A DNA stretch of 64,000 nt. It comes from a bacterium (GTDB lineage: Bacteria > Bacillota > Clostridia > Lachnospirales > Lachnospiraceae). A program made the translations under genes and the position numbers. This document shows, in pieces, positions 54,001 to 62,813 of the stretch. Under the pieces are notes generated by a model. It did no database searches. It worked only from the letters and a program-made list of their open reading frames with translations, and had not been told where the DNA came from. The stretch covers positions 1-64,000 of the forward strand of contig JAUNSO010000004.1 of NCBI GenBank assembly GCA_030539165.1, written 5' to 3'. Numbering within the stretch: position 1 is the stretch's first letter; every line of letters begins with the position of its first letter.

Positions 54001-54449
54001 CTGATAAATGCATCTGTATTCAGCAGATGTGTCAGCGGATCCCGGGACAGCTGCCGGCTCTCAGCCTGCTGTTTTGTGTCATCATCTACGTATGTCATCG
54101 TTCCGTAAATCAGCTCAGGCTGACCATCTGCACTGCTCATGATACGTCCCTTCAGCTGATACCACAGGAACTCTCCGTTGAAATCGATAAAACGGATATA
54201 CTCCATATGTACCTTACTCGTTTCCTCACGCAGACTAAAGAAGGCAATTGCCTTCTGAATATCATCCTGACAGATCTTCCCGCGTGCATCCAGCTTCGTG
54301 AGAAATCCGGGCACGCGCAGTGGAAACGGAATATGATTTTTTACATTTTCGGAAAAGCTGATGACATCCTCTTGGATATGATACTCAAATACAATTGTTT
54401 CATTCAGATCAATCGCATTTTGAAATAGATCTTCACTGATTTTATGCAT
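51030..54449 (-). CDS. Multi-PAS protein with two degenerate GGDEF and one EAL domain
   Basis: A 1139-residue cytoplasmic protein. Order: PAS-like (about 10-115), GGDEF-like (about 130-290, motif EGDRF), PAS-like with Cys pairs CGAC and PCPDCP (about 310-430), two more PAS-like regions (about 430-560 and 600-720), second GGDEF-like (about 725-880, motif QADTF), and EAL domain (about 890-1130). Neither GGDEF motif is canonical, but the EAL domain keeps EALVRW, NISR, EITEN, DDFGSGYSS, KIDR, EGVET and QGF. Predicted activity is c-di-GMP hydrolysis. The start at 54449 is chosen because the promoter excludes the ATG at 54494. Confidence 0.92.
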   Translation of the reverse strand: MHKISEDLFQNAIDLNETIVFEYHIQEDVISFSENVKNHIPFPLRVPGFLTKLDARGKICQDDIQKAIAFFSLREETSKVHMEYIRFIDFNGEFLWYQLKGRIMSSADGQPELIYGTMTYVDDDTKQQAESRQLSRDPLTHLLNTDAFISEVQDYMKGIPEGVVPNLLVVDIDDFQTLIQLHGEMVGDGVLDEVAKILKRAFRAADIIGRLEGDRFVIFMKGVRTPHILLERAAYICQTVKEVWNDYQDSCALSVSVGIASMRSDEADFAKLYEKALLALHDAKDSGKDTYILYANDMERMDATINPVLSSKEMELVRNILNPMCAWAYAVDENYQLLYRNDLLQDRMGNESCGACYVQNKGYDEPCPDCPLKKMQSKETSIDSEVYSPSMRTVLPMRTTKIIMRNGKPVYLLASVKEDIDTQVATLNESTERFQEAIYAIQDIIWDVNISKNTCVRIKEDNVMSVVESRIENYEKIREFYKERVVYPEDLEEFNQATDPGYLREAIKQGKSIVCKEVRLHTSEDEYAWYAFYTALGSDDREQDTRVFIIALNVDDSKRRYLEMIETNIKYELMTHQSTFQKEMALNNERYENVNEMTGVLVFEYNVLDGKYYLCSMFDEVFRVDKKQLTDEWSLVDSLRCHPDDEDAFETFKERCRSEHQTQKITVRLYNKYETAIWFTVILQVLRGLNNEPIRYLGTLQNVNAEMEVKVEMEYRADYDSMTGLYNSEAFYRKASELIHLNADSSFVMLSVDIDRFRIINDRFGIDAGNKSLQCLGRAIKEVAPKGSIAKRYQADTFSILLQYEGDQSILDYMTKLSEKTAEYFDKQWNVSLAFGIYKVVDNSLPVRLMCDRARLVKKQIKGNSLANYAVYDDKIRLQQREQAEIESEMNAALVNGEFEMFLQPQVDVQSGEISGAEALVRWRHPIRGIRVPATFLDLFESNGFITKLDAYMWEEACKYISEMKEKGIEMPVSVNISRVHINNTDLTPTLLALVKKYELTPAMLELEITENLFIDDVTELFEQMTRLKEAGFSIQMDDFGSGYSSLNMLRRAPVDVLKIDRFFLDEIMATERGRIIVETSVRMAKQLDLEVVAEGVETKEQLEFLRGIHCDTAQGFYFSRPIPKEEFTTLLLSGKTYQ

Positions 54450-54497
54450 ACTTTCGTTCTGCTCCTCTCGGTTAGTAACAAAATATACTCTCATTTA

Positions 54498-54526
54498 ATT
54501 ATACAGATTTTTCTATCCAATAACAA
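54498..54526 (-). promoter_or_regulatory. Sigma-A promoter of the multi-PAS EAL gene
   Basis: TTGTTA (54526-54521), 17-nt spacer and perfect TATAAT (54503-54498) on the minus strand. The predicted start at about 54491 falls just inside the first possible ATG, supporting translation from 54449. I saw no c-di-GMP riboswitch in the 90-bp gap. Confidence 0.75.
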
Positions 54527-54584
54527 GGGTTTTGTTTCGTTTCAAGGAAACATAAACATGAAGGCCAGGATGGTTTTATAAAGA

Positions 54585-57152
54585 CTATCCGAGTGCCTCG
54601 TACTCTATGACCGGCATCGGTTTTGCATAAAGGAAGCCCTGAATGGCGTCGCATCCGACGCTGCCAAGGAAATCAGCCTGTCCCACGGTCTCAACACCCT
54701 CTGCAATCGTTTCCAGTTGAAGTGTCTGTGCCATATGAACAACCGAACTGATAATACTATCTTCCTTATCATTTTTATTTTCACCACGCAAAAATCCCAT
54801 ATCAAGTTTCAGGATATCAACAGGTACACTTTTCAGCGTATTCAATGAAGAATAGCCGCTTCCGAAATCATCCATGGCAATGACAAAGCCATATGCCCGC
54901 AGACGGTTAATAATCTCTACAATCTGCTTCTGGTTATTCATATAAGCGCTTTCTGTGATTTCCAGATGTATCCGCTTTGGCTCCACATTATATTGTCTGC
55001 TCAGGTTCCAGAATACCTCTGCCAGATTTTCGTTCTGCAGGCTGATGCGGGAAATATTGGTTGAAATGGCAACCGGATTCTTTTTCTCCTCCAGCCATTT
55101 ATGAACGAGTGCAAATGTCTTATCCCACATATAGGAATCCAGTTCACGGATAAATCCATTTTTTTCAAATATCGGTATAAACACACCGGGAGAAATAATG
55201 TCACCATCCGGTTTGATCCAGCGGCACAGCACCTCTGCCCCGATCTGTCTGCCTGTCGAATGATTGTACTGTGGCTGCAGATAAATACAGAATTCCTCAT
55301 TTTTCAAGGCTTCACGCATATGTAAGGTTACATTTGCCTCGTCTAACAGCTTCTTGCGAAGATCTCCATTATAAAAGTAATAGGTATTCCTGCTGCGATC
55401 CGTATTCTGATTCATGGCGATTGCCGCCAGATCAAGCATTTTATCTACTTTTCCATAAGGATCCTCTACCAGATACATACCGAATCGCATCGTAATCGGG
55501 AAATCAATCTGTATCTCATTTCCGTCAAAACAAGGGGTATTTTTGAAAAATTGAAGTCTGTTTTCATCATGTGGAAAACAAAGTGCATAATGATCTGTAT
55601 CAAGACGTGCACAGCACCCAATCTCTTTTGTCCGCTCAGTCGCCTGTCTTGCCAGATAAAGCAGTACCTGATTGCCTGCTTCAAAGCCATACATATCGTT
55701 GACAGCAGTAAAGTTATTGATATCCCCTACACAGATGGCATACTGCGTCCCTTCATTCTTCTGCAGCAGCTCCGTCGTATCACGGATAAAGGCAGCTTTG
55801 TTTGAGATACCGGTCAGCGGATCGGTGTAGTACAGTCTCGCAATCTCATCCTTAGAGTAATGAACACAGTTCTCAATACGGTTATAACCATATGCAATCG
55901 CCGTCACCATGTCGCGGCAGGTAGAATACCCGCAGGAATGACAGTCAACGCTTCTCTGTGCGGGTGTATACTTATACATGGTATTAAAGATTTCATCGTA
56001 GGTACTCTCCGGAATGCTGAACACCTGATGATATCTGTCTCTGAAGGCACAGTTGAAATCAGACAAATCCAGATCAGAGAACTCCTCCTTAAATCTGGCC
56101 TTGCACTCCTCTACAGACAGGCTTTTCTCAAATATCTGTTGATTCGCACCCACACGTATTTTTTGATAGCCCTGAAGCATATGAACCACATCATAATCCT
56201 GATGACCGGACGCAGGACCGCCCAGACAGCCGTGCTGACAGCTCAGCATATCAATCATACAAGGGGGTTCTCCCGATTCATTGATACGGCTGCAGGATTG
56301 ACACAGCTGTTCATGTCTGCCTGTCAGTCCCTCATTGTGCAAAATCACACTGCGATTGGATGTGAAATATTCTAAATACTCTTTAAAGCCCCCGGCAATC
56401 GGAAACAGATCTCCCATGCCCAACGGCTTCAAATCACTTTCCGTAAAATACTCTTCCGTGGAAATATGACTGATATGCTCCAGCAGATGCTTGAAGGTCA
56501 CATTATATTTGATGTGCTTTCCTGCCGACGGAGCGTCAATTTCGTCCTTTTTTGCCACACAGGGACTTAGAAAAGCGATGTCTGTATTTTCATGCAGATA
56601 CTGGTGCACATAGATACCCAGACAGACCACCGGGGAATGAATCGGTATCATATAGTCCAGTATATCAGGTGCGCAGCATTCCGCATAATTCTGGACTGCC
56701 GAGCAGGGTCTGGCCACATATGCCTTATAACTGTCAGGATCTTTTTCTCTCTTCTCCAGATACTGAATATGACAATAGGTTGCAATGTCTGCTCCATATC
56801 CTACATCATAGATTTTCTCTATGCCGAGAGAACGAAGATAACCAAGGACTCCTGCCGCCTTCTCTGCATAATTGATATAAAAGGATGGTGCCACCGCCAA
56901 AGAAATATGTCTGCCTGCGGCAAGATCTGCAAAAAACTGGTCTGTATCATCATGATACTCACGTGCATGGTGTGTACAGGTCGTCAGACAGTGCCCGCAG
57001 TGAATGCATTTTTTCTCGTTCACGACGATCTTGTTCATTCCATTTTCATATACGGAGACATTGGCGCCTATTACGGGACATTCGAATATGCATTTATTAC
57101 AGCCTATACAGTTATCATTTGTATAGATCATCCCATTATTATAGCGTGCCAT
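54585..57152 (-). CDS. [FeFe]-hydrogenase-like sensor fused to degenerate GGDEF and EAL
   Basis: An 855-residue fusion. Residues 15-59 hold two 4Fe-4S ferredoxin motifs (Cys 15, 18, 21, 25 and 49, 52, 55, 59). Residues about 80-375 form an iron-only hydrogenase H-cluster domain; ligands Cys150 (ARPCSAVQN), Cys198 (SPCVAKKDE), Cys305 and Cys309 (MLSCQHGC) are present, but the proton-transfer Cys normally preceding the first ligand is Pro149. Residues 404-429 are a further Fe-S motif (CHSCGYSTC...C). A GGDEF domain (about 441-600) is degenerate (LDTDH); the EAL domain (about 620-850) keeps NISR, EITES, DDFGSGYSS, EGVET and QGF. Likely an H2- or redox-controlled c-di-GMP phosphodiesterase. ATG at 57152 follows AGGGGG. 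Confidence 0.93.
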   Translation of the reverse strand: MARYNNGMIYTNDNCIGCNKCIFECPVIGANVSVYENGMNKIVVNEKKCIHCGHCLTTCTHHAREYHDDTDQFFADLAAGRHISLAVAPSFYINYAEKAAGVLGYLRSLGIEKIYDVGYGADIATYCHIQYLEKREKDPDSYKAYVARPCSAVQNYAECCAPDILDYMIPIHSPVVCLGIYVHQYLHENTDIAFLSPCVAKKDEIDAPSAGKHIKYNVTFKHLLEHISHISTEEYFTESDLKPLGMGDLFPIAGGFKEYLEYFTSNRSVILHNEGLTGRHEQLCQSCSRINESGEPPCMIDMLSCQHGCLGGPASGHQDYDVVHMLQGYQKIRVGANQQIFEKSLSVEECKARFKEEFSDLDLSDFNCAFRDRYHQVFSIPESTYDEIFNTMYKYTPAQRSVDCHSCGYSTCRDMVTAIAYGYNRIENCVHYSKDEIARLYYTDPLTGISNKAAFIRDTTELLQKNEGTQYAICVGDINNFTAVNDMYGFEAGNQVLLYLARQATERTKEIGCCARLDTDHYALCFPHDENRLQFFKNTPCFDGNEIQIDFPITMRFGMYLVEDPYGKVDKMLDLAAIAMNQNTDRSRNTYYFYNGDLRKKLLDEANVTLHMREALKNEEFCIYLQPQYNHSTGRQIGAEVLCRWIKPDGDIISPGVFIPIFEKNGFIRELDSYMWDKTFALVHKWLEEKKNPVAISTNISRISLQNENLAEVFWNLSRQYNVEPKRIHLEITESAYMNNQKQIVEIINRLRAYGFVIAMDDFGSGYSSLNTLKSVPVDILKLDMGFLRGENKNDKEDSIISSVVHMAQTLQLETIAEGVETVGQADFLGSVGCDAIQGFLYAKPMPVIEYEALG

Positions 57153-57190
57153 CAATCTGCCCCCTTCTCATAAGTCTTTTTCTGATATGA

Positions 57191-58303
57191 TTACTCAAAT
57201 ACTGCGACCAGCATGGTCTGGTTCAGATGTTCAAAATTCATCTGTTCACCGTTTCCTGAAAATCCGATGTACTGCCCCAGTCCGCCCTGCAGCTTCTCAA
57301 TATATTCATTGTAAACGCCCTGCTGTTCCAGCATACAGGAGCGTAAAAAGCAATTGATGACGAGTACAAACCGGAATTGCTTCACTTCATCATGAATCCG
57401 TTTAAATGTATCAAGCTGTGCCGTGAATGGATCTCCGGGTGTCAGCAGTACCATCATGGTATGATTATAAATACGTGAATAATAGGTTAACGCACCGCTT
57501 GGCAGTACCTCATTATGTCCGGTCACATAAATATTTCCATTGACCAGCCTTCCGAGCGGATGTGACGGCAGTAACTGAGGCAGCTCCTTTGTCGAAACAC
57601 CAAGTGCCTTGGCAATGACTCTGGCGGCAGGTTTTCCGTCAAATTCATACACGGTCCGCTCCTCACAATTGACATCCGTCACTGAGAAAAACTGCTCTGT
57701 CGGCCGGAACAGATTCTCACTGAACAGTCTGATCCGTCCGCATTCATTTCTGATAAACATAAATGCACAGGCCTCTGCATAGACTCTGCCATTATAAGAA
57801 ACATAGGAGCGTGCTGTCTCACCGGCATTTCCAGCCGTTCCTCCAAACACAGGAATATTCATTTCTTCCAATACGCCTCTAAAGGTATCCTGGACGATTT
57901 CCTCGCAATATCCGTAAGCTGTCGTAATCTCGAAGCAGCAGCAGTTCTCTGTGGATGTCAGACGTTTTACACATTCCCTGATGACTCCGGTATGCTTGCC
58001 GGGATAACGGGGTGCGTCCATGATGATGCCGCCGGTACATTCGATTCCTTCTGATACTGCCAGAACTGACAGTGCAGCCCCTGAATGACCCTTTGAGGAC
58101 AGCATGTCATAGGCTGTGGAACCGATCATCTCTGCATCGGGGTATTTTTTATGCAATTCCTCTGTATAATATGCAAAATGAGCCGTATCGGAAAAGAACA
58201 CCAGTAATTTCGGTGCTGCTTCACCAACCTGCTCACATATTTGATGAAATGCCTGTTTTGCATCTTCGTGATCGCTATAGCATACAGAAAATCCACTTTC
58301 CAT
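57191..58303 (-). CDS. FIST-domain sensory protein
   Basis: A 370-residue protein with FIST N (about 30-215; KYPDAEMIGSTAYDMLSSKGHSG ... IPVFGGTAGN) and FIST C (about 225-350; AARVIAKALGVSTKELPQLLPSHPLG) domains, predicted small-ligand sensors in signal transduction. No membrane segment or output domain is seen, so it probably acts on a partner. The next gene, 38 nt downstream, is the hydrogenase-EAL fusion, very likely that partner. It has its own promoter. Confidence 0.88.
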   Translation of the reverse strand: MESGFSVCYSDHEDAKQAFHQICEQVGEAAPKLLVFFSDTAHFAYYTEELHKKYPDAEMIGSTAYDMLSSKGHSGAALSVLAVSEGIECTGGIIMDAPRYPGKHTGVIRECVKRLTSTENCCCFEITTAYGYCEEIVQDTFRGVLEEMNIPVFGGTAGNAGETARSYVSYNGRVYAEACAFMFIRNECGRIRLFSENLFRPTEQFFSVTDVNCEERTVYEFDGKPAARVIAKALGVSTKELPQLLPSHPLGRLVNGNIYVTGHNEVLPSGALTYYSRIYNHTMMVLLTPGDPFTAQLDTFKRIHDEVKQFRFVLVINCFLRSCMLEQQGVYNEYIEKLQGGLGQYIGFSGNGEQMNFEHLNQTMLVAVFE

Positions 58304-58357
58304 TCTCTTGCCCTTCTATCTTTTGGATGCCTTTGTGACAAAATTCCCACATGTTCT

Positions 58358-58386
58358 ATTATAATGAATGAATTAACATAACGCAA
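58358..58386 (-). promoter_or_regulatory. Sigma-A promoter of the FIST / hydrogenase-EAL operon
   Basis: TTGCGT (58386-58381), 17-nt spacer and perfect TATAAT (58363-58358) on the minus strand, about 50 bp before the FIST start. GAAGGG lies before the ATG. Confidence 0.75.
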
Positions 58387-58438
58387 CTCATTTTCGTTAA
58401 AATATTGGAAATTGGCTAAAATTTTGCCATATTGATCA

Positions 58439-59629
58439 TCATATAAAAAACGAAAATACATAATTACTCAGATCCAATCCTCGTGCTGTCAGTCTGATCC
58501 CGGCTGTGTCATCCTTTTCTGTAGTTCTATCCCGATTTTCTCCTGTTCTCTCAAGCAGGCCGTCTCCGATCAGTCTGTGGATCTGCTGTCCGTAGACAGC
58601 TTCCGGCTCCTTTCCAAATACTCTTTTAAATTCGCAGTATCGGATGCCCTCTGTCATCCGCAGCCCGAGAAACATAAACTCTTCTATCTGCTGCTTCTGT
58701 GTCAGCTGCTCCTTTTCATATCTTGCCGGCTGATGCTCCTGAGTGATCTGGCTGATATATGATTCCATACCGGCTTCGTTTTTCCATCTGGTCTCTTCAA
58801 ACAACGACGACGCACCCAGTCCAAAGCCAAGATAGGGGACACGTCTCCAATAGCCGGAGTTATGTCTGCTCTCATACCCTTTTCTTGCATAATTTGATAT
58901 TTCATAACGGTGATATCCGGCCTCTGCCAGTATCCTGCCTGTTGCTGCATACATTTCTCTGTCAAGCTCCTCTGACGGCAGGTCTGCCTCTGAATAGAGT
59001 AAAGCATAGGGTGTGTTTTCCTCGATGATCAGGCTGTATGCTGATATATGCTCCGGCTGCAGTGAGACCACCTGATCAAGTGTTTTCTCCAGATCCTCCA
59101 TAGTCTGTCCGGGCAGTGCCGTCATCAGATCAACGCTGATATTGGTAAAGCCTGTCCGGCGTGCCAGCGTATAGTTTTTAAGGAATTCCTCATAGGTGTG
59201 GATCCTCCCAAGGCGTTTCAGTTCCTCAGGATCTGCTGACTGTAAACCGATACTCAGACGGTTGATACCAGCCTCCCTGTATGCTTTGAGCTTATTTGCA
59301 GACAAGGTTCCCGGATTTGCTTCCAGCGTTATTTCTGCATCCGCTGCAACCACATAAAGAGAACGAAGTTCACATAATATTTTGTTTATGTAAACTTCGT
59401 CAACAATACTTGGTGTTCCGCCTCCGATAAAGACGGATGTAATTTCATATTCAGATGTTATGTTAACCATTCGAGGTGCATACCTGATTTCCCCCAACAA
59501 GGCACTCATATACCTTTGGTACAGCTGCTGTGTTGCTGCAAGTGGAAATGACAGAAAATCACAATATAGGCATTTGCGGGCGCAAAATGGTATATGCACA
59601 TAGATTTCCAATGGTTTTTTAGGATTCAT
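58439..59629 (-). CDS. hemW: Haem chaperone HemW (radical SAM)
   Basis: A 396-residue radical SAM protein. The cluster motif is [11 protein letters not shown] (CxxxCxxC), followed by FIGGGTPS and the HemW pattern [15 protein letters not shown] and [15 protein letters not shown]. HemW inserts haem into target proteins and was earlier called HemN-like coproporphyrinogen oxidase. Start overlaps the lepA end by 11 bp. The lepA-hemW order is conserved in Firmicutes. Confidence 0.93.
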   Translation of the reverse strand: MNPKKPLEIYVHIPFCARKCLYCDFLSFPLAATQQLYQRYMSALLGEIRYAPRMVNITSEYEITSVFIGGGTPSIVDEVYINKILCELRSLYVVAADAEITLEANPGTLSANKLKAYREAGINRLSIGLQSADPEELKRLGRIHTYEEFLKNYTLARRTGFTNISVDLMTALPGQTMEDLEKTLDQVVSLQPEHISAYSLIIEENTPYALLYSEADLPSEELDREMYAATGRILAEAGYHRYEISNYARKGYESRHNSGYWRRVPYLGFGLGASSLFEETRWKNEAGMESYISQITQEHQPARYEKEQLTQKQQIEEFMFLGLRMTEGIRYCEFKRVFGKEPEAVYGQQIHRLIGDGLLERTGENRDRTTEKDDTAGIRLTARGLDLSNYVFSFFI

Positions 59630-61430
59630 CTAATTTCAGGACACTCATAAATGCCTTCTGTGGAATCTCCACGTTGCCGATCTGGCGCATACGCTTCTTT
59701 CCTTCCTTCTGCTTATCCAGCAGCTTACGTTTACGGGTAATATCGCCGCCATAGCACTTTGCCAGAACGTCTTTACGCATCGCCTTAACGGTTTCACGTG
59801 CAATGATCTTGGAGCCGACTGCCGCCTGAATCGGGATCTCGAACAGGTGTCTCGGTATCTCGTCCTTCAGCTTCTCACACATTTTTCTGCCACGTTCATA
59901 AGCCGTGTCTGCATGAACGATAAAGGACAGTGCATCTACCTCCTCACGATTGATGAGGATGTCCAGCTTCACGAGATTGGACTTCTCATAGCCCTTCATA
60001 TCATAATCAAAGGATGCATATCCCTTGGAGCGTGATTTCAGTGCATCAAAAAAGTCATAAATGATTTCATTCAGAGGGAGCTCATATTTCAGCAGGGCTC
60101 TGGTCTCCTCCATATATTCCATACCCAGATATCTGCCGCGGCGTTCCTGACACAGTTCCATGATCGATCCGATAAACTCTGTCGTTACCATGATCTCTCC
60201 GCTGACAATGGGTTCTTCCATATATTCGATTTCTGACGGATCAGGCAGATTAGACGGATTCGTCAGCTCTATCACATCACCGTTGGTTTTATACACCTTG
60301 TAGATAACCCCCGGAGCAGTGGTCACCAGATCCAGATTGTATTCACGCTCCAGTCGTTCCTGTATGATCTCCAGATGCAGCAGTCCGAGAAAACCGCACC
60401 GGAAGCCAAAGCCGAGCGCGATGGATGTCTCCGGCTCATAATTCAGGGAGGCATCATTAAGCTGCAGTTTTTCGAGTGCATCACGCAGATCAGGATATTT
60501 CGCACCGTCTGCCGGATACAAACCACAGTAAACCATGGAAAGTACCTTTTTATAGCCGGGCAAAGGCTCTGTACAGGGACGATTCGCATCTGTAACAGTA
60601 TCTCCGACCGTTGTATCATGTACATTCTTCAGGCTGGCTGTGATATAGCCTACCATGCCCGCTGTCAGCTCCTCACACGGAATGAACTGACCAGCTCCGA
60701 AATAGCCGATTTCCACAACATCTGCCTGTGCTCCTGTCGCCATCATCCGGATGGTCATGCCCTTTTTTAGCGTCCCCTCACGCAGACGGCAGAATATAAT
60801 CACACCCTTATACGGATCATAAATAGAATCAAAGATCAGTGCCTTGAGCGGTGCCGTCACATCTCCCGTGGGTGCAGGGATTTTCTTGACGACCTGCTCC
60901 AGTACAGCCTCGATACCGATGCCGTTCTTGGCAGAAATCAGCGGCGCATCCTGTGCTTCCAGTCCGATCACGTCCTCGATCTCATCTATCACTCTCTGTG
61001 GCTCGGCACTCGGAAGATCGATCTTATTAATGACAGGAAATACATCCAGATCATGATCCAGTGCCAGATACACATTTGCCAGAGTCTGTGCTTCGATTCC
61101 CTGTGCTGCATCTACAACCAGAATCGCTCCATCACATGCTGCCAGACTCCTGCTGACCTCATAATTGAAATCCACGTGTCCCGGAGTATCGATCAGATTA
61201 AAAACATATTCATTTCCATCCTCTGCATGGTATACCGTCCTGACAGTCTGCGCCTTGATGGTGATACCACGTTCCCGTTCCAGATCCATATTATCCAGTA
61301 CCTGTGCCTGCATCTCACGGCTCGTCAGGAGTCCTGTTTTCTCTATGATGCGGTCTGCAAGCGTTGATTTGCCATGATCTATATGTGCAATAATGCAAAA
61401 ATTTCTGATTTTTGTCTGGTCTGCTGCCAT
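59619..61430 (-). CDS. lepA: Elongation factor 4 (LepA)
   Basis: A 603-residue translational GTPase that acts on stalled or initiating ribosomes. GTPase motifs are [14 protein letters not shown] (G1), DTPGHVDF (G3) and [10 protein letters not shown] (G4); the C-terminal LepA-specific domain ([29 protein letters not shown]) is complete. Standard length. Own promoter upstream. Confidence 0.97.
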   Translation of the reverse strand: MAADQTKIRNFCIIAHIDHGKSTLADRIIEKTGLLTSREMQAQVLDNMDLERERGITIKAQTVRTVYHAEDGNEYVFNLIDTPGHVDFNYEVSRSLAACDGAILVVDAAQGIEAQTLANVYLALDHDLDVFPVINKIDLPSAEPQRVIDEIEDVIGLEAQDAPLISAKNGIGIEAVLEQVVKKIPAPTGDVTAPLKALIFDSIYDPYKGVIIFCRLREGTLKKGMTIRMMATGAQADVVEIGYFGAGQFIPCEELTAGMVGYITASLKNVHDTTVGDTVTDANRPCTEPLPGYKKVLSMVYCGLYPADGAKYPDLRDALEKLQLNDASLNYEPETSIALGFGFRCGFLGLLHLEIIQERLEREYNLDLVTTAPGVIYKVYKTNGDVIELTNPSNLPDPSEIEYMEEPIVSGEIMVTTEFIGSIMELCQERRGRYLGMEYMEETRALLKYELPLNEIIYDFFDALKSRSKGYASFDYDMKGYEKSNLVKLDILINREEVDALSFIVHADTAYERGRKMCEKLKDEIPRHLFEIPIQAAVGSKIIARETVKAMRKDVLAKCYGGDITRKRKLLDKQKEGKKRMRQIGNVEIPQKAFMSVLKLDES

Positions 61431-61450
61431 GTTATATTCCTCCGAAAGGT

Positions 61451-61518
61451 AACTCTCCGCTGATTATATTATCAGCGGTATCTCTTTGCTGCGCAACGAG
61501 AACTCTCCGCTGATTATA
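61451..61518. repeat. 18-bp direct repeat and palindrome between spoIIP and lepA
   Basis: AACTCTCCGCTGATTATA occurs at 61451-61468 and 61501-61518. The first copy extends into a palindrome, CCGCTGAT (61457-61464) / ATCAGCGG (61471-61478). The copy at 61501-61518 carries the -10 box of the lepA promoter, so the repeat may be a duplicated promoter part or an operator. Confidence 0.75.
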
Positions 61519-61541
61519 GCATTTTATTTTTCGCCGGACAA
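61513..61541 (-). promoter_or_regulatory. Promoter of lepA-hemW
   Basis: TTGTCC (61541-61536), 17-nt spacer and TATAAT (61518-61513) on the minus strand, overlapping the end of spoIIP. It would give lepA expression independent of the sporulation genes upstream. Confidence 0.65.
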
Positions 61542-62798
61542 GACCATATCGATGATATTGGACAGTGGTTCCATGGTATTCAGTGCCTCCTCCAGTGTAT
61601 TGGTCTGTGCGCCGACCTCTACGAGCAGGCTTCGTGGTCTGTAATGCATATTATAGCGGTATCCTTTCAAATAGATCTTACGGGCAAGGTTCGGATAGTA
61701 TTCTGCACTCTTGAGCTGCAGCTGAAAGGCAAATGCCAGATTATCCTCTATATATGGATTGGGCAGGTATTCGATATTTCCCAGCTTTGTTGTTCTCGAC
61801 AAACCGTTAAACAGCATGAACTGCGCCATCTGTTTTCCGTCGACCTCCGTCACAAGTCTGCGGTTTTCTGCCACGCCGTCTCTGTGTATGTCAATGATGA
61901 TTTCTATTCCCGGATGCTCAGTCAGGATCGCCTCCAGTGCCGGTTCTGCATTTGCATAAGCATAATCTCTGTTTTCCACATCATATCTGCCCCGATGATG
62001 CAGTACCTCATACCCTGCCTCGGTCAGCAGCTCTGTCAGTCTCGCCCCGACACCGACCACCGTCGTCATCTCATCGCCCGGAATGCTGTCCGCATACCCC
62101 TCCTGTGAATGTGTATGATAAATCAGTATCTTAGGCCCTGACTCCTTAGTCTGCAGATCGAGATGCATATCTTTTTCCAGCATCTGAACCGCTGACAGTT
62201 GCGCGGCATCAATATTTGTCGTTTTATCAACGGTATAGAAATTCCCAAGTAAATATGTAAAATCCTGCAGATCCTCCTTGGCAAATTCTATTGCCGGCTC
62301 ATTTTCCGTCTCTGTCTCATGCTCTGCATTTTCTTCTGTCATGTGATCCACAATGTCCTGTTCCGGTGTGATGATCATCGGTGTTTCTTCTGTTCTTTCT
62401 GCTTCTTCATCTGCTCCTTCATTTTGAAGAATGGCTTCATATGCATTTGCATCCTCTATCTGTGTCTCATACTCTCTTTCATCCTCCGCATAGGCTACAA
62501 CAGGGACTGACTGCAGGATCACATTCATCAATGTATCTGCCGCCGTCATATGTACAGGCTGATCTGTCCCAGAGATGCTGTTTTCTTTCTCCAGCAGATA
62601 CATAAATGACGGCAGGTGTGTTTTCATAATACCCTCCTGCAGCATTTCTTCCAGATAAACAGCGGGTCTGATATCCCTGATGACCACCTCTGAAAACCGA
62701 AAATCCGAAGTTTCCTGCACTGCATAAAAGCACCCTGATAAGATCAGGATGCTGAGCAAAATAATACCGATTTTCTTTTCGCGTCTATTTTGTCCCAT
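61524..62798 (-). CDS. spoIIP: Stage II sporulation protein P
   Basis: A 424-residue peptidoglycan hydrolase of the engulfment complex (with SpoIID and SpoIIM). It has an N-terminal membrane anchor (about 10-27), a long acidic linker (about 115-175) and the SpoIIP catalytic domain with zinc-site segments IYHTHSQEGYADS, IIDIHRDG and LLVEVGAQTNT. It follows gpr by 15 bp, as in B. subtilis. Confidence 0.94.
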   Translation of the reverse strand: MGQNRREKKIGIILLSILILSGCFYAVQETSDFRFSEVVIRDIRPAVYLEEMLQEGIMKTHLPSFMYLLEKENSISGTDQPVHMTAADTLMNVILQSVPVVAYAEDEREYETQIEDANAYEAILQNEGADEEAERTEETPMIITPEQDIVDHMTEENAEHETETENEPAIEFAKEDLQDFTYLLGNFYTVDKTTNIDAAQLSAVQMLEKDMHLDLQTKESGPKILIYHTHSQEGYADSIPGDEMTTVVGVGARLTELLTEAGYEVLHHRGRYDVENRDYAYANAEPALEAILTEHPGIEIIIDIHRDGVAENRRLVTEVDGKQMAQFMLFNGLSRTTKLGNIEYLPNPYIEDNLAFAFQLQLKSAEYYPNLARKIYLKGYRYNMHYRPRSLLVEVGAQTNTLEEALNTMEPLSNIIDMVLSGEK

Positions 62799-62813
62799 AA
62801 ATGATTATATGCA

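Noticed and set aside
54495..54584. c-di-GMP riboswitch before the multi-PAS EAL gene
   Set aside because: The gap is short, filled by a sigma-A promoter, and lacks the conserved GEMM-type motifs.
54569..54591. Terminator hairpin at the end of the hydrogenase-EAL gene
   Set aside because: Only imperfect pairing and no T-run; too weak to call.
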